Below, in pieces: positions 1 through 6,684 of a stretch of DNA of 7,528 bases (position 1 is its first letter; every line of letters starts with the position of its first letter). The translations under genes and the position numbers were made by a program. The stretch comes from Euryarchaeota archaeon UBA40 (GTDB lineage Archaea; Thermoplasmatota; Poseidoniia; Poseidoniales; Thalassarchaeaceae). The stretch covers positions 1-7,528 of the forward strand of contig DAYJ01000095.1 of assembly GCA_002506875.1 (NCBI GenBank). The letters are read 5' to 3'. The notes beneath the pieces are model-generated. The model had not been told where the DNA came from. It saw only the letters and a program-made list of their open reading frames with translations, and did not search any database.

Positions 1-1
1 G

Positions 2-868
2 TTGGAATATATCCGGAGCGGGGGAACTTCAGGCAATCCAGGAGTAGACGATGTGATGGCGCCGTACATCGCGCATTATCCAATCTCAGGCCATACCTCG
101 ATGCGCTCATCGTGGTCAGCGGATACGTCCAACATCTCACATGTCATGATTGACGCTGGCCCATACCGGACCAGCCATTCCCAATTGGACCACTTCACAC
201 TCACATGGTACAAGGATGGACCAGTCATCGTCGACCCTGGACTCTTCAGTTATGAGGATGGACCGATGGCTGATTATTTCAGAGGATCTAGTGCACACAA
301 CGTGGTCGTGGTCGATGGCCAGGACCAACCAAAGACATACCCCATTATGGGGGCTGAAATCCTGCAATCCGGACCGAGTATTGGTATTCAATCCACAATT
401 AAGATACATGGTTGCGATTGGATGCGTGCTATTGCCATCGTGGAGGAGACATCTCTGATTATCATGGATGATCTACGGTGTAGAAGAAGCCACGAACTCA
501 TCCAGACATGGCACTTAGACCCTCGATTTACTTTGAGGGAGGGAGAAGTGGGAGTCATTTTTGATTCCGATAGCCTTCAATCAGGATTAGTGGAATGGGA
601 GACCAACTCCGATGTATCTCATTCAATAATCAACGGTCAGATGAATCCTATCCAGGGTTGGACAATTGATGCATATGAATCTGCAATTCCTGCCCCCGTC
701 ATCGAAATAAGCACTGAGAGCGAACATCTGCAAATCATCACAGTATTCCAAATAGAGGACCATCACCAATGGACCTCAGATATCACAGAGGAGGAAATGA
801 CAATCGAGATAGAAGGTAACGTAATATCAATCCACATCGAAGATGGATTATGGCGTTGGGATGACTGA
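2..868 (+). CDS. Heparinase II/III-like protein, C-terminal part (5' end outside the window)
   Basis: This is the last 288 codons of a longer gene that is open through the left edge; the first in-frame codon seen is TTG and I do not take it as the start. Numbering from that codon, residues about 27-110 resemble the core of the heparinase II/III-like beta-sandwich family: a His-rich strand (SHSQLDHFTL, 58-67), then VDPGLFSY (77-84), then YFRGSSAHNVVVVDG (92-106). The ordered H..DH, DPG..Y and aHN elements are typical of that family, whose members cleave acidic polysaccharides by beta-elimination; H59 and Y84 are candidate active-site residues by inference. The remaining 180 residues look beta-rich and end in GLWRWDD. 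The N-terminal alpha-helical toroid and any signal peptide would lie upstream and cannot be seen. The substrate cannot be told, and a role in making or remodelling the cell's own surface glycans is equally possible. It converges on the ATP synthase operon with only 16 bp between stops. The family call is fairly sure, the function is not. Confidence 0.72.
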   Translation: MEYIRSGGTSGNPGVDDVMAPYIAHYPISGHTSMRSSWSADTSNISHVMIDAGPYRTSHSQLDHFTLTWYKDGPVIVDPGLFSYEDGPMADYFRGSSAHNVVVVDGQDQPKTYPIMGAEILQSGPSIGIQSTIKIHGCDWMRAIAIVEETSLIIMDDLRCRRSHELIQTWHLDPRFTLREGEVGVIFDSDSLQSGLVEWETNSDVSHSIINGQMNPIQGWTIDAYESAIPAPVIEISTESEHLQIITVFQIEDHHQWTSDITEEEMTIEIEGNVISIHIEDGLWRWDD

Positions 869-884
869 TTATTGATTCAGAACA

Positions 885-1502
885 TCACTTATTCTTGAAT
901 CTCTTGAGCCGGAATGTCTCTTCACGCTCCATCTCTTCAAGTCGAAGCTGAATGAACACCTTTGCCTCCTCCATCTGAGGAATTACGACGAATTCAAGCG
1001 CATTCACACGACGTTTTGTGGCTTCAATCTCCTCAAGAAGACGCTTGAGGGTAGCTTCCATCTCGGCCGCCTTCACTATCTTCTCGATTAGTGCAGAGTA
1101 CCCATCTGCGGCCTCATCGATATAGGGTGAACCACCAACAAGACCCATGCCACGCTCATCAATCGTACTGGTTAGATGCTCACCTGTAACACTCGGAACG
1201 ACGACTCCCATGATATTACGGCGTTCGACCATGACTTCAGGATGGTTCGAAATTGCCATTGCAGCACTCTGAACAACAATCCCGCCCTCAACTGCACTGG
1301 CTAGATCAATACCCTGTTTCGCTTCACGGAAAGTCTGCACTAATTCCTCCCTTGCAGTAATCATCTCCGCTAGGAGTGTGCGGAACTCGTGGAAGAGTCC
1401 GTCTCGCTTCATCTTCAGGAGTTTGTAGCCATTCTGAGTCTGCTTGATACGACGTTTGAGATTGATGAGTTCGCTACGTGTAGGCTTAATGTCTAACGCC
1501 AT
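885..1502 (-). CDS. atpD: A-type ATP synthase subunit D (central rotor shaft)
   Basis: Subunit D forms the long central shaft inside the A3B3 head; with F it carries rotation from the membrane ring to the catalytic sites. The 205-residue product has the family's usual length. Its N-terminal helix (about 8-65) contains the hallmark GYKLLKMKRDGL (25-36), and its C-terminal helix (about 133-200) contains RRVNALEFVVIP (164-175) followed by a charged stretch LEEMEREETFRLKRFK. These two ends pair as an antiparallel coiled coil in known D subunits. The middle (about 70-130) is the less conserved globular part. The ATG start is supported by a ten-base Shine-Dalgarno match a few bases upstream. It is the last gene of the operon, 37 bp after atpB, and ends 16 bp from the stop of the opposing gene. 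I see nothing abnormal. Confidence 0.97.
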   Translation of the reverse strand: MALDIKPTRSELINLKRRIKQTQNGYKLLKMKRDGLFHEFRTLLAEMITAREELVQTFREAKQGIDLASAVEGGIVVQSAAMAISNHPEVMVERRNIMGVVVPSVTGEHLTSTIDERGMGLVGGSPYIDEAADGYSALIEKIVKAAEMEATLKRLLEEIEATKRRVNALEFVVIPQMEEAKVFIQLRLEEMEREETFRLKRFKNK

Positions 1503-1506
1503 TCAC

Positions 1507-1516
1507 TCACCTCCTT
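1507..1516 (-). promoter_or_regulatory. Near-ideal Shine-Dalgarno site for atpD
   Basis: On the minus strand this reads AAGGAGGTGA, which is complementary to the conserved prokaryotic 16S rRNA 3' end (UCACCUCCUU) over all ten bases. Only four bases lie between it and the ATG at 1502, which fits with the TGA part of the site lying close to the start. It fixes the start of subunit D and shows that this organism uses Shine-Dalgarno initiation for genes inside operons. It is the strongest such site in the window. Confidence 0.85.
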
Positions 1517-1539
1517 ACTCAATTTCTTGGTTCATCTCA

Positions 1540-2916
1540 TCATTCTGTGTGCTGACCATACTTATCGATGAGTTCGCGATCCAGTCGCACAAGGTACTTC
1601 TCATCGATACTTGACATGAGGTTCCAGCATAGATCCAGAGTCTCGTCAATTGTTCGATCCTCGTCACGGTCTTGACGTAGGAACTTATCTTCGAATATGT
1701 CGGAGAACTTCAGCAGCTGAAGATCGCGCTCGTTGAGGGCGTCTTCACCTACAATCGCTACGAGTCCACGTAGTTCACGTCCTTCTGCATAAGCAGCGTA
1801 CATCTGGTCACTGACCTTCTTGTGATCATCTCTTGTCGTCTTCTCACCAATGCAACCACCCATGAGCCGGGAAAGAGATGGCAAGACATTGATTGGAGGA
1901 TAAATACCAGCCTGATGCAATTCACGAGAAATCACAATCTGACCCTCAGTAATGTAACCCGAAAGGTCAGGAATCGGGTGCGTAATATCGTCACCTGGCA
2001 TCGTGAGAATCGGGAACTGTGTGATGCTACCCTTCTTGCCCTTCACGATTCCTGCACGCTCATAGAGCATCGCAAGGTCAGTGTACATGTATCCAGGGTA
2101 ACCACGTCGACCTGGAACCTCTTCACGGGCAGCTCCAATCTGACGAAGCGAGTCACAATAATTCGTCATATCCGTATAGATAACCAGAACGTGATAATCG
2201 TGCTCGAATGCGAGGTACTCGGCCGCAGTCAACGCAAGCCGAGGTGTAATGAGTCGCTCGACTGCAGGATCGTCAGCGAGATTGACGAACAGAACTGCAT
2301 TCTCTAGAGCGCCAGTGCGCTCAAGGTCAGTTCTGAAGAAGTTATACTCCTCAGCAGTGATCCCCATTGCGCAGAATACTACGATGAACTCTTCATCGCT
2401 ATCCTTGAGCTTTGCCTGACGAGCAATCTGGAGTGCAATGTCGTTGTGCGGAAGACCTGATGCACTGAAAATCGGGAGCTTCTGACCACGAACAAGCGTA
2501 GTACAACAGTCGATTGCGCTGACACCGGTCTGAATAAAGTCGTGAGGAGATTGGCGCGAGTATGGATTGATTGCTGCACCGATAATGTCGGCCTTTTCTT
2601 CTGCTACGATATCTGGACCACCATCACGAGGTCGTCCTGCACCATCGAGGATTCTTCCGACGAGATCTCGACTCACAGGGAGCTTGAAGACATCGCCGAG
2701 GAACTTGACCCCTGCCTGTCTATCGATTGCTTCTGTGCCTTCGAATACCTGCACGATGACCGCGTCATCGGAAGTGTCGAGCACTTGGCCGTTCTTCATC
2801 GAACCATCGCTGAGACGAATCGTCACAATCTCGCCATAGGCGACAGGTTCGGTCTTCTCTAGGAACACCAATGGTCCCTTGATGTCTGTGATTGTCTTGT
2901 ATTCCTTGCTAGTCAT
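1540..2916 (-). CDS. atpB: A-type ATP synthase subunit B (non-catalytic, regulatory)
   Basis: Subunit B alternates with A in the hexameric head and supplies part of each catalytic interface. The product is 458 residues, normal for the family. It has the N-terminal beta-barrel (about 8-75), the nucleotide-binding-like domain (about 75-360) and the C-terminal helical domain. Where a Walker A motif would stand it reads SASGLPHN (151-158), which lacks the P-loop lysine, as is standard for B subunits. The alpha/beta ATPase signature is at 340-349 (PPINVLPSLS), followed by R350, the expected arginine finger reaching into the neighbouring A subunit. AREEVPGRRGYPGYMYTDL (263-281) is another strongly conserved family block. 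The ATG start follows AAGGAGGG at 2924-2931 with seven bases between. The TGA of atpA ends on the first base of that site, so translation of the two head subunits is probably coupled. Confidence 0.98.
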   Translation of the reverse strand: MTSKEYKTITDIKGPLVFLEKTEPVAYGEIVTIRLSDGSMKNGQVLDTSDDAVIVQVFEGTEAIDRQAGVKFLGDVFKLPVSRDLVGRILDGAGRPRDGGPDIVAEEKADIIGAAINPYSRQSPHDFIQTGVSAIDCCTTLVRGQKLPIFSASGLPHNDIALQIARQAKLKDSDEEFIVVFCAMGITAEEYNFFRTDLERTGALENAVLFVNLADDPAVERLITPRLALTAAEYLAFEHDYHVLVIYTDMTNYCDSLRQIGAAREEVPGRRGYPGYMYTDLAMLYERAGIVKGKKGSITQFPILTMPGDDITHPIPDLSGYITEGQIVISRELHQAGIYPPINVLPSLSRLMGGCIGEKTTRDDHKKVSDQMYAAYAEGRELRGLVAIVGEDALNERDLQLLKFSDIFEDKFLRQDRDEDRTIDETLDLCWNLMSSIDEKYLVRLDRELIDKYGQHTE

Positions 2917-2923
2917 TCACGAT

Positions 2924-2931
2924 CCCTCCTT
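2924..2931 (-). promoter_or_regulatory. Shine-Dalgarno site of atpB overlapping the atpA stop
   Basis: The minus strand reads AAGGAGGG seven bases before the atpB ATG. The last base of the atpA stop codon (TGA, 2933-2931) is the first base of this site. A ribosome finishing A therefore covers the B initiation region, an arrangement that would help equal A and B production for the A3B3 head. The coupling is inferred from position only. Confidence 0.75.
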
Positions 2932-4673
2932 CAGTTGGCCTCCACCGTTCCGGTGATTTCACCGACCATGTCATCGACAAGGCCTCCAATACTCTCCAGG
3001 TAACCTTCTGCGAAGCGAGCACGCATAAGTTCAGTTCGCGCTGGGACGTTCACAACGTCCTGAAGGCGGGCACCGGCGGCCATGGCCTTCTTTGCCTCGT
3101 CCTGGAAAGTTAGGATGGCCTTGGCCATCGCGTATTGCTGTTCAACACCACTGTAAGCATCGACTGGATCGAATCCGTTCTGCTGCAGGAAGTACTCGCG
3201 AATCATACGAGCAACCTCAAGGGTGAGTTGCTGATCGATAGGTAGTGCGTCAGAACCGACAAGCTGGACGATTTCTTGAAGCTCTGCTTCGACCTTCAGC
3301 AAAGCACTGATCTCAGTTCGAACTTCTGGGAAGTCGCTCGCGATGTTGTCGCGGAACCACTGATTCAGACTCTGCGGGTATAGAGAGTAGGAGTTGAGCC
3401 AGTTAATTGCAGGGAAGTGACGCTTTCGAGCAAGACCAGCGTCTAGACCCCAGAAAACCTTCACAATCCGCAGAGTACCCTGGCTGACAGGCTCGGAGAT
3501 ATCCCCGCCGGGAGGAGAAACGGCACCAATGACTGTGACAGATCCATCGTCACCATTGAGAGTCTCGACACGACCTGCACGCTCGTAGAATTCCGCTAAG
3601 CGGCTGGATAGATATGCGGGGTAACCTTCCTCACCGGGCATCTCCTCAAGTCGACTGGAAATCTCACGCATAGCCTCTGCCCATCGACTGGTAGAGTCAG
3701 CCATGAGAGCAACGTCGTATCCCTGATCACGGAAGTACTCGGCAATCGTAATTCCTGTGTAAACAGATGCTTCGCGAGCTGCAACTGGCATGTTTGAGGT
3801 ATTTGCAATCATAACAGTCCGGTTCATCAGCGGCTTGCCAGTGTTTGGATCGATTAGTCCTGGGAATTCGTCCAGCACTTCAGTCATTTCATTTCCGCGC
3901 TCACCGCAACCAATGTAGACCACGAGTTGTGCGTCTGAGTACTTCGCAAGAGACTGCTGAGTTACCGTCTTGCCGGAACCAAACGGACCGGGGATTCCTG
4001 CCGCTCCACCCTTAGCGAGTGGGAAAAGGAAGTCGAGAATTCGCATGCCAGTGACAAGCGGAGTATCTGGTGCGTATTTCTGAGTGTAAGGACGAGGGTG
4101 GCGAACGGGCCATTCCTGCATCATCTGAATCTCGGTGCCATCGTCAAGGGTGCACACCGTCTCAGTCACAGTGAACTCACCGCTATCGATGGACTTGATT
4201 GTTCCAGAGGACTTTGGAGGGACCATGATCTTGTGAGTGATGGTTTCGGTTTCTTGGACCGTACCAATGATTTGTCCACCGACTACCTCGTCTCCTGCAG
4301 AAGCGGTTGCAACGAAATCCCACTTCTTCTCAAGGTCGAGGCCATCAGCATCTACACCACGAGTGATGAATACGCCCATGACCTCTTCCAGAGTCTGGAG
4401 TGGACGCTGAATTCCATCATAGATGGAGGTCAATAGACCCGGGCCCAACTGGACAGAGAGTGTCTGTCCGGTGCTGAGAACAGGCTCGCCAGGACGAATC
4501 CCTGAGGTGTCCTCATACACTTGGATGACAGATTGTTCGCCGTGTATCTCGATTACTTCTCCCATCAATTTCTCATGGCCGACTCGGACCACTTCATACA
4601 TTCTTGCATCGATTCCTGTCGCAGTTACGACAGGTCCTGAAATTCGGTAGATGACGCCTTCATTATTGCTCAT
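2931..4673 (-). CDS. atpA: A-type ATP synthase subunit A (catalytic)
   Basis: This is the catalytic subunit that makes or hydrolyses ATP in the soluble head. From the ATG at 4673 it is 580 residues, the normal size. It has a beta-barrel (about 5-75), then the A-specific non-homologous insertion (about 110-190), then the nucleotide-binding domain. The P-loop is GPFGSGKT (229-236) with K235. GCGERGNEM (255-263) carries the expected catalytic glutamate E258. VALMADSTSRW (321-331) carries the Walker B aspartate D326. The alpha/beta signature PAINWLNSYS is at 421-430. No intein interrupts the P-loop, although inteins occur there in some archaeal homologues. A GTG at 4682 in the same frame would add three residues; I prefer the ATG because GGAAGTGA (4679-4686) sits five bases upstream and would overlap the GTG itself. 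The gene lies 25 bp after atpF, and its stop runs into the atpB ribosome site. Confidence 0.98.
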   Translation of the reverse strand: MSNNEGVIYRISGPVVTATGIDARMYEVVRVGHEKLMGEVIEIHGEQSVIQVYEDTSGIRPGEPVLSTGQTLSVQLGPGLLTSIYDGIQRPLQTLEEVMGVFITRGVDADGLDLEKKWDFVATASAGDEVVGGQIIGTVQETETITHKIMVPPKSSGTIKSIDSGEFTVTETVCTLDDGTEIQMMQEWPVRHPRPYTQKYAPDTPLVTGMRILDFLFPLAKGGAAGIPGPFGSGKTVTQQSLAKYSDAQLVVYIGCGERGNEMTEVLDEFPGLIDPNTGKPLMNRTVMIANTSNMPVAAREASVYTGITIAEYFRDQGYDVALMADSTSRWAEAMREISSRLEEMPGEEGYPAYLSSRLAEFYERAGRVETLNGDDGSVTVIGAVSPPGGDISEPVSQGTLRIVKVFWGLDAGLARKRHFPAINWLNSYSLYPQSLNQWFRDNIASDFPEVRTEISALLKVEAELQEIVQLVGSDALPIDQQLTLEVARMIREYFLQQNGFDPVDAYSGVEQQYAMAKAILTFQDEAKKAMAAGARLQDVVNVPARTELMRARFAEGYLESIGGLVDDMVGEITGTVEAN

Positions 4674-4678
4674 TTCTT

Positions 4679-4686
4679 TCACTTCC
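4679..4686 (-). promoter_or_regulatory. Shine-Dalgarno site that decides the atpA start
   Basis: The minus strand reads GGAAGTGA, one base off the consensus GGAGGTGA, and lies five bases before the ATG at 4673. The alternative GTG (4682-4680) lies inside this site and so is unlikely to be the start. Just upstream, the minus strand has a run of nine A (plus-strand T at 4688-4696), which probably keeps the site free of structure. Confidence 0.6.
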
Positions 4687-4698
4687 GTTTTTTTTTAA

Positions 4699-4998
4699 TT
4701 ACTTCCAGAGGTCGACACCGAGTGCCTTCCGAATGGACTCCCGTAGGGTGTTGTCTTCCTCGGTTCCAATACCAAGGAAGGTAGGGGTCACGCTGAGGTT
4801 AACCTCATCGCGAATTCGCTCTGGGAGTCGGGAAAGATCCCCAGAGTCGAGAACGACGATGCCAACATCCTTGTCGGCAATCATCGAGCGGCAGAGAGAG
4901 GCAAGTTCCTCCTCATCCGCGGGATTATGGAGATGCGTTACGCCAGCAAGCTGGAATCCAAGAGTGAATTCCGGGCTACCGATAATTGCAATTTCCAT
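4699..4998 (-). CDS. atpF: A-type ATP synthase subunit F (central stalk)
   Basis: Subunit F binds the D shaft and completes the central stalk; in related enzymes it also modulates ATPase activity. The product has 99 residues, as usual for the family. It begins MEIAIIGSPEFTLGFQLAGV, the typical first strand and turn of the Rossmann-like F fold, in which the GF.LAG motif is diagnostic. A second strand, DVGIVVLDSGDLSRLP (about 43-58), follows. The C-terminal part TLRESIRKALGVDLWK (84-99) is the helix that packs along D. The gene lies between atpC (nine-base gap) and atpA (25-base gap). The ATG follows TGAGGA at 5005-5010, whose TGA is the atpC stop codon, so initiation is probably coupled to the end of atpC. 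Confidence 0.96.
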   Translation of the reverse strand: MEIAIIGSPEFTLGFQLAGVTHLHNPADEEELASLCRSMIADKDVGIVVLDSGDLSRLPERIRDEVNLSVTPTFLGIGTEEDNTLRESIRKALGVDLWK

Positions 4999-5004
4999 AT
5001 TTAA

Positions 5005-5010
5005 TCCTCA
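5005..5010 (-). promoter_or_regulatory. Combined atpC stop and atpF Shine-Dalgarno site
   Basis: The minus strand reads TGAGGA: TGA (5010-5008) ends atpC, and the overlapping GAGGA serves as the ribosome site for the atpF ATG six bases further on. This supports the atpF start and suggests translational coupling between the two stalk genes. Confidence 0.65.
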
Positions 5011-6051
5011 CAATGTCAAATGCGCTTCAATCACGGGCTCAGGGAGACCGGCCGCCTTACCGCGCACAAGCAGGCGTAGATTCTCGACTTCGAGCAATTT
5101 ACGCTCGATGTAGTATACAATCGGCATCGCCGAGATTGGATGCAGATGTGAAAAACGAAGTAATAGTTCGCTTCTCTTGTGGTGGAACAAATCAACGACT
5201 GGATCCATAGTTTTGGACTCTGAATACAACTGTAAGGCCTCTTCAAGACCACTATCGTCAAAGGACAACGTACGTCGAACTGCTTGAAGAACATCATCGA
5301 GGTTGTTCGCCTGGATCAGGGCCGCCTCAGTGGCGCGGGAAAGTCCGCTGCCGGGGAGGAAGATGGCGGCACGCTTCTCAGACGAAATCTCTTGACGCAT
5401 TGCCCGCATGATATTGAGTACATCCCTGTGAGCGATTTCCATCTTGAGATATCGGCGTAGCGAGGCATTAGGGCCACGATTAGGAATCACTGACAATGCT
5501 GACTGATAGTAAGAACGATCTAGAGCATCCTCATAATCAGCGAGGGTTGCTTCAGGACTCATATCACGGAAAATACGACGCCCTAGCCCGGTCTTTGAGA
5601 CGCTGGCTGCAGCTTCTTCAAGCGTCGACGAGGAATCGACAATAGCAATCCATTCTGCATTCTCAGGGTTCTCCTTGGGGAGAGCGCTATTACTGAGGCG
5701 ATCGGTTTCAATGCCTCTGTCAACCGCCCGTAGTACCGCTTTTGCCTTATTATGGTCAATCTTGGTAGCCCAGACGCCAACAATGTCAGAAAGTTCGCCT
5801 TGACAGAACTTGAGCACTTGATGCACCTCACGATCGAGGTTGTGACTCAATCCGGCTTCAACGAGCTCTGCACCGGCGAGACGGTGAGCATACAAGTCGA
5901 TATCTTGACGGTATCCTGCGTCTCCTATACTTGCAGCGATAGCATCTGGTTTTTGCTTAATCAACTGGCGAATTCGGGTTCGATCGAGAAGACGTCCGCG
6001 ACGGGAGCGAGCACGCGCCGCCGCATTAGCCCAATTTCCTCGACCGAACAT
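5008..6051 (-). CDS. atpC: A-type ATP synthase subunit C (AC39/d-like ring adaptor)
   Basis: Subunit C is the funnel-shaped adaptor that sits on the c ring and joins it to the D/F stalk. From the ATG at 6051 the product has 347 residues, close to the family norm. It is nearly all helical and is built of three related helical repeats. The clearest family block is at 304-332, including HPISAMPIVYYIERK and EVENLRLLVRGKAAGL, which matches the conserved C-terminal segment of the V-ATPase AC39/A-ATPase C family. The N-terminus (GRGNWANAAARARSRRGRLL) is rich in basic residues and resembles the Y/W..ARvRar..LL start of other C subunits. The frame stays open upstream to an ATG at 6114, but that would overlap the end of atpE by 49 bases and add residues unlike the family. 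A nearby ATG at 6057 is also possible, giving 349 residues. GGTGGG at 6058-6063 is six bases from the 6051 ATG and touches the 6057 ATG, so I chose 6051. Confidence 0.95.
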   Translation of the reverse strand: MFGRGNWANAAARARSRRGRLLDRTRIRQLIKQKPDAIAASIGDAGYRQDIDLYAHRLAGAELVEAGLSHNLDREVHQVLKFCQGELSDIVGVWATKIDHNKAKAVLRAVDRGIETDRLSNSALPKENPENAEWIAIVDSSSTLEEAAASVSKTGLGRRIFRDMSPEATLADYEDALDRSYYQSALSVIPNRGPNASLRRYLKMEIAHRDVLNIMRAMRQEISSEKRAAIFLPGSGLSRATEAALIQANNLDDVLQAVRRTLSFDDSGLEEALQLYSESKTMDPVVDLFHHKRSELLLRFSHLHPISAMPIVYYIERKLLEVENLRLLVRGKAAGLPEPVIEAHLTL

Positions 6052-6057
6052 TTTCAT

Positions 6058-6063
6058 CCCACC
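6058..6063 (-). promoter_or_regulatory. Shine-Dalgarno site that decides the atpC start
   Basis: The minus strand reads GGTGGG between the atpE stop (6068-6066) and the atpC start. Its spacing of six bases favours the ATG at 6051 over the one at 6057, which it abuts, and over the one at 6114, which lies upstream of it inside atpE. The match to the consensus is only partial. Confidence 0.5.
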
Positions 6064-6065
6064 GA

Positions 6066-6632
6066 TTAAGCTCCAAAGAGGGTCCGATTGACATCTCCAA
6101 GGGAGGTCAACCATGCATCATTCAATTTTGAGTCGAAGGTATAGTCCAAGCTGATACTGCCATCGTCAGACACCAACATGAAGCCACCGAGGGCTTCTAC
6201 GTCGTCACCCAAAGTGAAGCCGCTCGCCTTCTGTTCGAGAGCGGAGCGATCGATTGCTGCAGGTCGGAGGGTCATCTTGCCCTTTGCTTCTGCCTTTGCA
6301 TCCTTCAATAGGGAATCCAACATCGCTGAACGCTTGCCGAGTTTCGGACTTCCGAGTTTCTCACGCACTGCATCGTAGGTCAGATCAATTTGCACACGCT
6401 TTGCAATCAAGATGTCCTTCTGGTTAGACTGGCGGGCGCTGGCAACGGATTCTACACCGATTTGTGCTGCTTGCTTCTCAGCCATAGCCATCGCATCTGA
6501 GCTAATGGCGGCAACCTCGGAGCTTGCTCCTTTGGAAATCCGCTTCGCTTCTGCCTTCGCTTCCGCGATAATCTCCGATGCCTCAGCTTCGGCCTGTGCC
6601 GCGATATCCTTGGCGAGTTTTTCTAGACTCAT
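6066..6632 (-). CDS. atpE: A-type ATP synthase subunit E (peripheral stalk)
   Basis: Subunit E forms the peripheral stalk, which stops the A3B3 head from turning with the rotor. The product is 188 residues, typical for archaeal E. Residues 1-85 form one long Ala/Glu/Lys-rich helix (MSLEKLAKDIAAQAEAEASE, then repeated AEAKAEAKRISK-type segments), which in known enzymes makes a right-handed coiled coil with subunit H. The C-terminal globular domain carries the family block EALGGFMLVSDDGSISLDYT and then FDSKLNDAW, which docks on the B subunit. No gene for the partner H is seen here; in other archaea it usually lies upstream of atpI, so it is probably beyond the right edge. The ATG at 6632 follows ATGAGGA (6640-6646) with seven bases between. 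It lies 52 bp after atpK and 14 bp before atpC. Confidence 0.96.
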   Translation of the reverse strand: MSLEKLAKDIAAQAEAEASEIIAEAKAEAKRISKGASSEVAAISSDAMAMAEKQAAQIGVESVASARQSNQKDILIAKRVQIDLTYDAVREKLGSPKLGKRSAMLDSLLKDAKAEAKGKMTLRPAAIDRSALEQKASGFTLGDDVEALGGFMLVSDDGSISLDYTFDSKLNDAWLTSLGDVNRTLFGA

Positions 6633-6639
6633 GTCACTG

Positions 6640-6646
6640 TCCTCAT
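6640..6646 (-). promoter_or_regulatory. Shine-Dalgarno site of atpE
   Basis: The minus strand reads ATGAGGA, seven bases before the ATG at 6632. It lies in the 52-bp atpK-atpE gap (6633-6684), which otherwise shows no convincing stem-loop or terminator. Confidence 0.6.
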
Positions 6647-6684
6647 GTATTCATTCGTGTGTTCAGAACGGTTCACGCAGATGT

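Noticed and set aside
1822..2307. Plus-strand open frame of 161 codons opposite atpB
   Set aside because: It is a shadow of the well-conserved minus-strand gene: no family resemblance, composition unlike a real protein, and no ribosome site noticed. The same applies to the other open frames opposite the synthase genes.
2443..2466. Missing Walker A lysine in subunit B (SASGLPHN in place of a P-loop)
   Set aside because: All A/V-type B subunits have lost the P-loop; this is normal for the non-catalytic subunit and not a defect.
3966..3989. Possible intein at the atpA P-loop, a known insertion site in archaea and yeast
   Set aside because: GPFGSGKT is uninterrupted and the protein is 580 residues, the size of an intein-free A subunit.
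6052..6114. Overlap between atpE and a longer atpC starting at 6114
   Set aside because: The extra 21 residues do not resemble the C family, and a ribosome site just before 6051 gives a start with no overlap.
6660..6684. GTTC/GAAC repeats between atpK and atpE (GTTCAGAACGGTTC)
   Set aside because: The half-sites are four bases long with loops of one base, too small for a stable hairpin; I see no regulatory meaning.
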